Source: JAGQRJ01 sp041402045
GTDB lineage: Bacteria; Planctomycetota; J058
Assembly: GCA_041402045.1 (NCBI GenBank)
Contig: JAWKSZ010000021.1
Span: 1-64,000 of the forward strand
Direction: 5' to 3'
DNA: 64,000 nucleotides
Shown here piece after piece: positions 1-8,743 of this stretch. Both the position numbers and the translations under genes were made by a program. The notes under the pieces were generated by a model. It worked only from the letters and a program-made list of their open reading frames with translations, was not told where the DNA came from and did not search any database. Each line of letters begins with the position of its first letter. Position 1 is the first letter of the stretch.

Positions 1-1
1 G

Positions 2-73
2 CTGCGCCTCGAGTCGACGCCGGACGAGGGCGCGCGCTTCTTCGTGCGCCTCCCGGACCTGGCCGACGCGTGA
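2..73 (+). CDS. Histidine kinase, C-terminal end (partial)
   Basis: The window opens inside a gene whose last 23 residues end in LRLESTPDEGARFFVRLPDL, the typical final strand of a histidine-kinase ATPase (HATPase_c) domain. The stop codon overlaps the GTG start of the heme oxygenase gene (GTGA), so the two are translationally coupled. The gene probably encodes a sensor kinase belonging to the light-sensing operon that follows. Everything upstream of the ATPase tail lies outside the window, so its sensor domain is unknown. Confidence 0.7.
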   Translation: MRLESTPDEGARFFVRLPDLADA

Positions 74-669
74 CCGCCCGCGACGCGATCCGCGCCCGGA
101 TCGGCCCGATCCACGAGCGCCTCGAGGAGCTGCCCTTCGCCGAGGCCCTGGCCCGAGGCGAGGTGAGCCGCGAGGACTACGCGCGGCTCCTGACCCAGCT
201 CGCCCACGTCCACGAGGCCCTGGAGCGCCTCGCGCCGCCGCCGGCGCTCGGCGCGCTGCACCAGGCCTGCGCCCGCGCGGCGCACCTGCGCGCCGACCTC
301 GCGCGGCTCGCCGCGGCGCCTCAGCCCGTGCTCGAGAGCACCCGGGAGCTGGTCGAGTCCCTCGACGCCGCCGCCGCCGAGGCCCCCGCGCTCGCGGGCT
401 GGCTCTACGTCGTCGCCGGGTCTCGGCTCGGCGCCGCGGCGCTGCGCGCGCCGCTGGCCCGCGCCCTGGGCGTCGAGCCCGAGCCCGGCCAGGGCCTGGA
501 CTACCACGTGGTCGGCGCGGAGAGCTTCCCCCGTCGCTGGCTCGCCCTGGCCGCGACCGTGGACGAGGTCCTGACGGGTCCCGAGGACCTCCTGCGCTGC
601 GCGGAGGCCGCCGACGACGCCATGCACCGCTTCTACGCGGTCTACGACGGCCTGGGCCGACACCGCTAA
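70..669 (+). CDS. bphO: Biliverdin-producing heme oxygenase
   Basis: This 199-residue protein matches bacterial heme oxygenases in length and N-terminal pattern. A helix carries the candidate proximal haem ligand His15 (context IGPIHERLEELPF), followed by the acidic/aromatic helix SREDYARLLTQLAHVHEALE. The family opens haem to biliverdin IXalpha, iron and CO in the cytoplasm. The next gene is a bacteriophytochrome that needs biliverdin as chromophore, which strongly supports the call. Start is GTG at 70, overlapping the previous stop. Symbol follows bphO usage in other bphO-bphP pairs. Confidence 0.85.
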   Translation: MTARDAIRARIGPIHERLEELPFAEALARGEVSREDYARLLTQLAHVHEALERLAPPPALGALHQACARAAHLRADLARLAAAPQPVLESTRELVESLDAAAAEAPALAGWLYVVAGSRLGAAALRAPLARALGVEPEPGQGLDYHVVGAESFPRRWLALAATVDEVLTGPEDLLRCAEAADDAMHRFYAVYDGLGRHR

Positions 670-760
670 GCACCTCGGAGGAAAGCCCTTACAGGCCAGG
701 CCCTCCCTCTGGGAGAGTTCGCAAGGCGTGGTACCGTCCAGGGAACGGAGTGACTCTCCC

Positions 761-3041
761 ATGGCCGACGGATCGACCCCCGTGCGCCCCCTCACCGCCC
801 CCTCACCGCCCCTCGCCGACCCCCCCACGCTGGATCTCAGCAACTGCGAGAACGAACCGATCCACATCCCGGGGGTGGTGCAGTCCCACGGTGTGCTGGT
901 GGCCCTCGACGCCGCGGGCGTCGTGGTCGTGGCCTCCGCCAACGCCGACGCGCTGCTGGGCACCCCCGCCGAGGAGCTCCTGGGCCAGCGCTACGGCGAC
1001 GTCCTCCCCGCCCCCGCCGCCGCGACCGTCCCCGCGGTGCTCGCCGCCGGCCCGCCCGACCACGAGCAGCCACCGCAGCTCTTGTTCGCCGGCCAACTCG
1101 CCCCCTCCCTCGAGGGCGAGCTGCTGGCGCACTGGTCGGGGGACGCCTTGCTCCTCGAGTTCTGCCCCTTCTCGGCGCCGACCCGGCGCGGAGACGTGGC
1201 GATCACCGAGCAGGTGCGCACGATCAAGGCCGAGCTGCGCGCCCCCGAAGACGCCCTCGGCTACTGCCGCAAGCTCGCGAGCTGCCTGCGGGAGCTGAGC
1301 GGCTACGACCGCGTCATGATCTATCGCTTCGCCCCGGACTGGCACGGCGAGGTCTACGCCGAGGCCAAGCTGGAGACCCTGGAGCCGTTCCTCGGGCTGC
1401 ACTACCCGGCCTCGGACATTCCGCGACGCGCCCGCGACCTGTTCCGCCGCAACCCCTCGCGACTGATCGAGCACATAGGCGACACCCCCGCCCCGCTGAT
1501 CCCCGACAGGCTCCCGGACGGGTCGCCGCTCGACCTCTCGCTCTCCTACCTGCGAGGCGTGTCGCCGATCCACCTCGAGTACCTCGCCAACATGGGGGTC
1601 ACCGCGACCCTGGCGATCGCGCTGCATTGCGGCGAGGCGCTGTGGGGGCTCGTGGCCTGCCACCACTACGCGGGCCCCAAGCGCCTGTCCCACGCCGAGC
1701 GCCTGGCCATGGAGCTCGTGTGCGCCACCGCCGAGAGCCGGATCAACGAGCTCAACAGCGTCGACGAACGCCAACGGATCGTGCGCTCGGAGGAGTGCGC
1801 GGCCAAGATCCTCACCGCGATCTCCCGGGCCGAGGAGCTGATCGACGCGCTCAACGCCTGCACCGCGGACATGGTCAGCTCCACGGGCTTCGTGGGCACC
1901 GACGGCGAGCACATCGTGCGCGAGGGCGCGACCCCCTCGGACGCGCTCGTGCGCAAGGTCGTGGAGTTCCTCGAGACCGACGTCGCCGTGGCCGACGACT
2001 TCTGCACCGACCACCTCGGGCGCTACGTGCCCGAGGCCGAGGCCGAGGCCGACACCGCGGCCGGGCTCCTCGCGGTGCGCCTCTCGCCCGACCGGGACTC
2101 GTGGATGCTCTGGTTCCGCGACGAGCAGGTGACCCACGTGCACTGGGCGGGCAACCCGCACAAGCCGGCGAAGGTCGGGCCCCACGGGCTGCGCCTGCAC
2201 CCGCGCGGGAGCTTCGCGCTCTGGAAGCAAGAGGTCCGCGGCAAGAGCATTCCCTGGGGCGCCCACGACGTAAACCTCGCCAAGCGTCTGCGCTCGGCGA
2301 TCCTCGAGGTCCTGTTCCGCGAGCGCACCAAGCTCAAGGCGCTGACCGCGGAGCTGGACCGCGCGAACCAGTCCCTGGCCGCCTTCGCGAGCATGGCCAG
2401 TCACGACCTGCGCTCGCCCCTGCGCGGGATCAACAACCTCGCGAACTTCGTGGAGGAGGACTGCCAGGGGCTCAACGACTCGGCCCGCGGACACATCTCG
2501 GACATTCGTCGGCTGACCGGGCGCATGCAGTCCATGATCAAGGGCCTGCTCGACTTCGCCCAGGTGGGCGGCGAGGACGTGGAGTTCGAAGCGGTCGAGC
2601 TCGACGAGCTGTTCGACGACATGCGCCTCGACCTGCGCTCCCGGATCAAGCGCTCGGGGGCCGAGGTCACCCTCGCCCCGGGCCTGCCCACGGTCACCAG
2701 CTGGCGCATGGGCCTCGAGCGCGTGTTCGCGAACCTCCTGGACAACGCGCTGAAATACGGCGGCGAGCATCCGCCCGGATCGAGTCGAGAGTCGCCGCCG
2801 CGACGATGGACCGAGGTCCTGGTGCGCGATCACGGCGGCGGCGTCGACCCCGCAGACCGCGAGCAGATCCTCAAGGACTACAGCCGGCTGAACCCGGTCG
2901 CCGAGGGCCCTGGGGCTCCAGGCTCTCGATCGTGAAGCGGATCCTGACCCGCGTCGGCGAGCTGCGGCTCGAGACCCCCGCCGGAGGAGCGGCGCCTGCT
3001 TCGTGGTCCGGCTGCCCGAGACGCCCGTGCTGCGCGGCTGA
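761..3041 (+). CDS. bphP: Bacteriophytochrome histidine kinase, 3' end frameshifted
   Basis: A biliverdin-binding red/far-red photoreceptor kinase. The N-terminal PAS domain carries the family's chromophore Cys at residue 29 (context NCENEPIHIPG). The GAF domain has the conserved PASDIP motif near residue 221, followed by a PHY region. A HisKA domain has the phospho-acceptor His near residue 548 (ASHDLRSPLRG), and an ATPase N-box NLLDNALKYG sits near residue 658. The ATG at 761 is preferred because a purine-rich ribosome site lies about 10 bases upstream; an in-frame GTG at 728 is the alternative. The ATPase end is split over three frames between about 2900 and 3000. The G-box (LSIVKRILTRVG) and tail (CFVVRLPETPVLRG) can both be read, ending with TGA at 3039-3041. 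This looks like sequencing indels or recent decay. Confidence 0.88.
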
Positions 3042-3090
3042 CCGCCAGGCCAGGTTGCCCTCGGGCCCGGCGCCAGCTAGCGTCCGCTGC

Positions 3091-3867
3091 ATGAAGATCG
3101 TGCTGACCGACTCCGCAGACCACGCGGCCGAGCTCGTCGCCAACCGGATCCTGGACGCCCTGCGCGAAGCCAGTTCCTGGTGCTGGGGCTCGCGACCGGC
3201 TCCACCCCGCTCCAGGGTCTACGCGCGGCTGCGCGAAGCCCACGCTCGGGGCGAGGTCAGCTTCGCGCGGGTGCGCACCTTCAACCTCGACGAGTCCTCG
3301 ACCTCCCCGCCCACCCGCAGAATACCGCTACTTCATGCGCGAGCACCTGTTCGAGGGCCTGGACCTCCCGCTGGAGCACACCGTTCTTCCCCGTCCGAGG
3401 GCAGGACCTGCGCCGCCGCTGCCAGAACACGGCGCGGATCGTGGACGAAGGCGGATCGAACATTCAGCTCTTGGGCATGGGGCGCAACGGCCACATTGGG
3501 TTCAACGAGCCCACGAGCAGCCTCGCCTCGCGCACCCGGATCAAGACCCTCGCCGAGCGCACCCTCACCGACAACGCGCTTCTACAGCGAGGCGAGACGC
3601 AGCCCGTGCTCGCCGTGACCATGGGGATCGGCACGATCCTCGAGGCCAAGCGGATCCTGATCCAGATCACCGGCGAGAAGAAGGCCGAGGCCGTGCGCAG
3701 GGTGGTCGAGGCCCGTCCGAGCTTCTTCCCCGGGAGCGCGCTGCAGCTGCACGCCCACGTCGAGGCGGCTCGTCGACCCCCCCGCCGCGGCGCACCTGCG
3801 CATGCGCGACTACTACGCCCAGACCCGCGACTACGAGCTCGGGCTCGGCCTTGAGGCCGGCTCTAAG
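3091..3867 (+). pseudogene. nagB: Glucosamine-6-phosphate deaminase, multiply frameshifted
   Basis: Fragments in all three forward frames reconstruct one NagB protein. In order they are MKIVLTDSADHAAELVANRI, the substrate-loop motif GLATGSTPLQ, FNLDE with the conserved acidic residue, FMREHLFEGLDLPLEHT, the catalytic-loop motif LLGMGRNGHIGFNEP, TMGIGTILEAKRILI and a C-terminal RDYYAQTRDYELG. NagB converts glucosamine-6-phosphate to fructose-6-phosphate and ammonia. At least four frame changes fall within 780 bases, so as written the gene cannot make a full protein. Because the phytochrome end next to it is broken in the same way, a local low-quality stretch is as likely as a true pseudogene. 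The exact C-terminus is uncertain. Confidence 0.75.
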
Positions 3868-3991
3868 CCAGAGTTCACGATTCTGAGCGTGCGAGAGTGG
3901 CTCCCATGTCGTCAGCGATCTGGCGCTCGCTCGGCCGCTCAGGATCGTGACTCTGGTTTCGGAGGTCAGCACGTGGTCTCAGCGCTGACCC
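3868..3991. terminator. Two hairpins between convergent genes
   Basis: Positions 3868-3889 and 3936-3956 form a near-perfect 21-22 bp inverted repeat with one bulged base and one G-T pair. Further pairing (gcgag/ctcgc) lies inside the loop. A second stem (ggtcagc/gctgacc) spans about 3965-3989. The structures sit between rightward nagB and the leftward kinase, so a bidirectional terminator is likely. The first arm pair is long enough to be a miniature-element remnant instead. No T-run follows either stem. Confidence 0.5.
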
Positions 3992-4075
3992 CTCAGAGTC
4001 GCGCACTTCCGTTTAGCAGCCCGTTGAAGTGCGCGCCGTCCCCCTCGGAACGGCGCGGATCCAACGGTCTGCTAC

Positions 4076-6098
4076 TCACTCCTTGAGCCAGGGGTAGTAG
4101 CGCGCGGCGATCTCCGCCGGGTCGCTGGAGAGCAGCGCCAGGCTGCGGTAGGCCTCCCGGGCCTGCTGACGCTCGCCGACCGCCGCCAGCGCCATGACCC
4201 GCTCGAAGTTCACGTCGACCCAGTCCTGGCGCGTACTGATCCGCTGGTGGTAGCCCTCGGCCTGGTGCAGCGCGAAGCTGCGCCGCGCCGCCTCGAGCGC
4301 CTCCTCGTGCCGGCGCAGGTAGCGATACTCCGTCGCCAGCCGCAGCGAGACCGCCGGGGACTCCGGGTCCCGCGCGAAGGCCTCCTCCAGCAGGTCGATC
4401 CGAGCCTGGCCCTCCAGGGCCAACGCGGCCGAGCACGCCGCCGCCGCCCACTGCATGGGCCCGAGCTCGAGCCCGGGCGGAGGGTCCTGGATCAGGACGA
4501 GGAGCTGGGCGCGGGTCTCCCCGCTCTCCGGCGCGAGCATGAGCCGGGTGTAGGACTCCCAGAGTGAGTCGCCGCGGGCCGCGTACTGGGTGTAGTCGCT
4601 CTTGCTGAAGCGCGGCCCGAAGGTCAGGTCCAGGCGGGCCATGGCCACGCACGCCCGCCCCCAGTCCTCCCGCGGGAGGCCCTCGACGGTATGCAGCGCG
4701 GCCCCGCCCTCCACCACGTTCAGGGCCGCGGCGCGGTCGCTGACGCGGCCCCCCAACGCCGCGGCGGCCTCCAGCGCGTCGACCGGGAGCTCTCGTGCGT
4801 CCCGGATCCGCGCGTAGACCCAGCGCAGGAACCCGTTCAACGCCGGCGCCCCCGGGCGCAGGGGCTCCGCGGCGGCGGCGGCGATCGCCTGCAGGTCGCG
4901 CAGGACCTCGAGCAGCTCGGCCTGCGAAGTCGCCTGCCCGCAGGCCCGGACGAAGGCCGCCAGGCGCGCGTCGTAGGCCGCCCGCAGCTCGGCCTGGGCC
5001 GTCGGGTCCCCCGACAGCAGGGCGAAGTCGCCGCCGGCGAGGCGCGCGCGCGCGGCGAGGTCGGGCAGCTCCGCGAGGGTCGTCTCCAGCAGCGCGCGCC
5101 GTCGGGCCAGGGCGCGCTCCGCCCGCGCGTCGGCGGGCGGGCGGCGTCCGCCGGCGTCCGCGCGGGCGCGGCGCCCCCGCGCCAGCCGATCCACCGCCAG
5201 CGCCCATGAGGAGCAGCGCCCCGAGGGTCAGGGCCACCCCGCGCCCCGACCGGCGGGCGGCGCGCACCCGCCCCCCGCCGAGGGCCGCCTCCAGGTCGTC
5301 GGCGAACGCGTCGGCGTCGGCGTAGCGCGCCCGCGGCTCGACCTCGAGCGCCCGCAGGCACACCGCCTCGAGGGCGGGGGAGATCCCGGCGTCGTGCTGC
5401 CGGGGCGGGGTCGGGGCGCCTCCCAGGACGCGCCCCGAGAGCGCCACGAGGTTCTCGGCCTCGAAGGGCAGGCGCCGCGTGAGCGCCCAGTAGAGGGTGA
5501 CCCCCAGCGCCCACACGTCGGCCGGCGGCCCCCAGGCCTCGCGCTTGCCGGTGAGCTGCTCGGGCGCCATGAAGTGCGGCGTGCCGACCAGCGCCCCGCT
5601 CTGGGTCAGGCGCTCGAGCCCGGCCTCGGACGCCGCGCCGAAGTCGGCGACCCGGGCCACCCCCTGAGCGTCGACGAGGACGTTGGCGGGCTTGAGGTCG
5701 CGGTGCAGGACCCCACGCTGGTGGGCGTAGCCCACCGCGCGGGCCGCCTGGAGCACGAGCCGCGCGAGGGGGCCGCGCCCGCTGCGCGCCGCGCGCTCCT
5801 CCAGGGTCTCGCCGCCGGCCAGCTCGTAGGCCAGGAACGGCCAGCCGTCGACGACGCCGCTGTGGTGCACGCGCACGATCCCCGGATGGTTCAGCCCGGC
5901 CGTGATCTCGCCCTCTCGCTGGAAGCGCGCCAGGGCCATGGGACTCTCGGGCTTGAGCAGGACCTTGAGCGCGAGCTCGCGCCCCGCGGCGTCGCGCACC
6001 CGCCACACCGCGCCGGTGGCGCCTCGCCCGAGCTCCGCGAGCACGCGGAACGGCCCGAAGGCGTCGCCGGGTTGGAGGCGCAGCGAGAGAGAGCTCAC
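4076..6098 (-). CDS. Membrane Ser/Thr protein kinase with extracytoplasmic helical domain, frameshifted
   Basis: The N-terminal Hanks-type kinase domain has the glycine loop LGRGATGAVW, the VAIK-type Lys (ALKVL), catalytic HRDLKPAN, DFG (ADFGAAS) and the APE motif (MAPEQL). A single membrane helix GVALTLGALLLMGA follows near residue 295. After it the frame shifts by one base (about 5205-5215) into a 370-residue helical region that looks TPR-like, for example EEALEAARRSFALHQ. The start is GTG at 6098 with GGGAG upstream. The arrangement matches receptor-like kinases common in planctomycetes and myxobacteria. The break may be a sequencing indel, since both halves keep clean coding sense. The ligand and targets cannot be read from sequence. 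Confidence 0.85.
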
Positions 6099-6150
6099 GG
6101 AGGCATGCTCCCATGCCGGGGGTCTGGTTAGAGTCTGGCGGGAGGTCCTG

Positions 6151-6918
6151 GTGCGCGCCCGATTCCCTGGCTGCGGCATGTGGCGTCGTTTCCGCGGCTG
6201 GCAACGCCGCCACCCGCGCGCCTCGCGCCGGATCGCGCTGGCGCTGGCCGCCTGGGGCGCAGTGTGCCTGGTGGGCGACCTCTCGGACCCCGGCCACCCC
6301 ACGCGGCTCGAGCCCCCGCGGGCGACCGAGGCCGAAGCCGCGCTGCTGTGCGGCGGCATGGAAGGCCCCCTCGACTACGTGGCGATCCACACCTGGCTCG
6401 TGGTCCACGCGCCGGGGGAGTCGCGCTGGGAGCGCTGGGAGATCCTGGGGGGCGGGCTGCACGTGGTCGCCGACGACCTGGTGCGCACCGACGCCTGGAG
6501 CACCCCCGAGGAGTGGCCCTTCGGCGCCGGCCCGACCCGCGTGCTCGCGCGCTGGCGCGGCGCGGAGGCCGAGCGCTTGATCGCGACGGTCCGCGCCGGC
6601 GACTACGCGCACCCGCACGTCTACTGGGCCTGGCCTGGGCCGAACTCGAACACCTACGTCGAGGCCATGCTCCGTCGGGCCCAGGTCCCCTGCGACCTGC
6701 CCACCACCGCGATCGGCAAGGACTACCGCGGCTGGGTCGGGGCCTCGCGCACCTCGACCGGGACGGGGGTGCAGCTCGAGTCCCCGCTCCTCGGCCTGCG
6801 CGTGGGGCTCCACGAGGGCCTGGAGCTGCACGTGATCGCGGCGACCTTCGGGGTCGACCCCTGGCCCCCCGCGCTCAAGGTCCCCTACGGCGACGGCCGG
6901 TTCGGCTGGCCGGAGTAG
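6151..6918 (+). CDS. DUF3750 family membrane-anchored protein
   Basis: About 255 residues, with one N-terminal membrane helix (IALALAAWGAVCLVG). The DUF3750 pattern follows: YVAIHTWLVV near residue 80, a W-x-x-W-E-I-L-G segment, then WPGPNSNTYVEAMLRR and the AIGKDYRGWVG motif. The biochemical function of DUF3750 is not established; the conserved His, Asn and Asp residues could suggest an enzyme. GTG at 6151 is chosen because a GGGAGG site lies just upstream; ATG at 6178 is the alternative. It is divergent from the kinase at 6098, with about 50 bases between the starts. Confidence 0.75.
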   Translation: MRARFPGCGMWRRFRGWQRRHPRASRRIALALAAWGAVCLVGDLSDPGHPTRLEPPRATEAEAALLCGGMEGPLDYVAIHTWLVVHAPGESRWERWEILGGGLHVVADDLVRTDAWSTPEEWPFGAGPTRVLARWRGAEAERLIATVRAGDYAHPHVYWAWPGPNSNTYVEAMLRRAQVPCDLPTTAIGKDYRGWVGASRTSTGTGVQLESPLLGLRVGLHEGLELHVIAATFGVDPWPPALKVPYGDGRFGWPE

Positions 6919-6954
6919 CGCGCGGGCGGCTCCGGGAGCCTACACTAGTGCTGC

Positions 6955-7096
6955 GCGTCAGACGTTCCGCTCCAGGTCGCGCAGCAATCGTCGTCCCTGG
7001 CTAGGCGCGAGGAGGGAGCAATGCGGGCCATTGTGACCGACGAGCAACAACGCCAGGGCCGGCGAGGGCAAGCGACCTGGAGCGGAACGTCTGACG
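6955..7096. mobile_element. MITE-like element with perfect 25-bp terminal inverted repeats
   Basis: Positions 6956-6980 and 7072-7096 are exact reverse complements over 25 bp. Inside, a second 7-bp stem (6995-7001 with 7052-7058) is symmetrically placed, and there is a small hairpin (caatg/cattg). The hexamer TGCTGC lies at 6949-6954, one base before the left arm, and again at 7097-7102 immediately after the right arm, resembling a target-site duplication. There is no credible coding sequence inside. The layout fits a non-autonomous miniature transposable element; a structured RNA leader for the next gene is the alternative. Confidence 0.6.
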
Positions 7097-7124
7097 TGCT
7101 GCACCCGGCGCCCCGGAGGACCCC

Positions 7125-8655
7125 ATGCGTCAGCTCGCGCTCTCCCTCACCCTCGCGCTCCTCATGTGCGGCTGTCCCAGCGGCGGCGGCGGCTCGCAGA
7201 AGAACCCGCTGGACGTCGACCTGTGGTCGGGGCGCTACGTGGGCGAGGCCGTGACCGTCGAGCTCGAGCGCGCCGACGACGGCTACCGCGGGACCGTGAC
7301 CCAGAAGGCGGGGGAGTACCCGCTGACCGCGCAGGCGAGCTCCAAGGACGTCCTCGAGGGCAGCTTCACCGTGGGCGAGGACAACCCCTGCACCCTGAAG
7401 CTCACCCGCGAGGGCCTGGACTTCACCACCGGCAGCTCCACCTACGCGCTGAAGCAGGAGCAGCCCGAGCCGCCAGCGTCAAGAACCCGCTCGACGGCGG
7501 CGGCGGCAAGAACCCGCTGGACAGGGAGGCGCGCCGCCGACCAAGGACCCGGCGCCCGCTCCGACCCCGCTCCCCCGAAGGCGGCACCGGACCCGCACCC
7601 AGCAACCCCTCGCCGGCGGGAACACCGGCGGGAATCCCCCGCACCCAGCAACCCCCTCGCCGGCGGGAACACCGGCGGGACCACCCGCACCCCGCAACCC
7701 CCTCACCGGCGGGAACACCGGCGGGAACACCCCCGCACCCAGCAACCCCCTTACTGGCGGGAACACCCCTGCACCCAACAACCCCCTCGCCGGCGGCGCG
7801 GACCCCTCGGTCTCCACGGCAGGGGAGGGGGGCGTCGAGGTCAACCCCTGGGCCGCGGACTGGCGCGAGTTCAAGCACCCGAGCGGGGTATCCTTCCGCC
7901 ACCCGGCGAGCTGGCGGCTGCAGGAGGCCGACGGCGGGGTGCAGGCGATTCCCCCGGACCTGGGCACCGACGCGCAGGGCAACCCCGTCGAGCTCTACGT
8001 GGTGAACGCCGACCAGGCCGACGGGTTGACGGGCCCCGACAGCCCCGAGGCCCAGGCCTACGTCCAGCGCGAGATCGGCGCGCAGTTCCCGCGGCTGCAG
8101 TCCAAGGGCGCGCCGCAGCGCCGCGAGCTGCGCGGGCGCACGATCGCGATCTACGCCTGGTCGGGCACGGCCCCCACCGGGGAGACCGTCGAGTCGCGGC
8201 TCTACGCGGCGATCGAGGGCAAGCTGGTCTACTTCCTGTTCGCCCTCGGCACCGGGGACCGGGTGGAGCGTCGTGGCCCGATCCTCGAGGCGATCGTCTC
8301 CAGCTTCGGCTACAGCGCCCCACCCAAGGACGAGCGCTTGACCGGCTACTGGCGCTACACCCGCTCGACCTCGGACCCCGCGAGCGGGTTCAGCATGTCC
8401 ACCGACCACCACCTGCGGCTCGACGCGGACGGGCGCGCGTTCTTCGCCACCCAGACCGCGGGCGGCGACGCCAACACGAGTGTGATCACCGAGGACCGCG
8501 GCTGGACCAAGCGCGGCCAGTGGCGCACCGAGGGCAAGCGGCTCGTGGTCGACTGGCAGGACGGGGGCCAGCTCGCGGTGGACTACGTCTGCGACGGCCA
8601 GAGCCTGATGTTCAAGCGCTCGAGCGGCAACCAGCTCTACGAGCGCGTGCGCTAG
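7125..8655 (+). CDS. Secreted lipoprotein with repeat linker, frameshifted
   Basis: The N-terminus MRQLALSLTLALLMCGCPSG is a lipoprotein signal with Cys in the lipobox. A short N-terminal beta domain (about residues 28-110) carries the motif KNPLD, which recurs twice at the edge of a Gly/Pro/Asn-rich linker built from repeats like PAPSNPLAGGNTGG. The C-terminal 290 residues form one long clean frame from about 7790 to the stop at 8653-8655, including SGVSFRHPASWRLQEADGG and a lipocalin-like final region RLTGYWRYTRSTSD. The linker is read in different frames in different repeat copies, with a net shift of one base over the gene. Ribosome site GGAGG lies before ATG 7125. Function unknown; probably exported to the envelope. 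Confidence 0.7.
7595..7805 (+). repeat. Five imperfect ~47-bp tandem repeats inside the lipoprotein gene
   Basis: Copies begin with gcaccc(a/c)(g/a)caaccc and continue with the (c)ctcgccggcgggaacaccggcggga core. Unit lengths vary (about 36-48 bases) because of C-run length changes and a shortened fourth copy. The translated unit is PAPSNPLAGGNTGG in the coding frame. The variable C-runs move the reading frame between copies. Confidence 0.75.
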
Positions 8656-8743
8656 CCGGCGCCAGCCCCCCTCGCCCTCGCAGGCGCCGATCGCTCCCTT
8701 ACAATCCTCCCCGCGGGGGACCCCCGCTGGAACAGGTGCAGCC

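Noticed and set aside
803..2833. Long open frames on the strand opposite bphP and many other genes
   Set aside because: They are low-complexity (Arg, Ala, Gly, Leu or His rich) shadows of real genes in very G+C-rich DNA and carry no recognisable domains.
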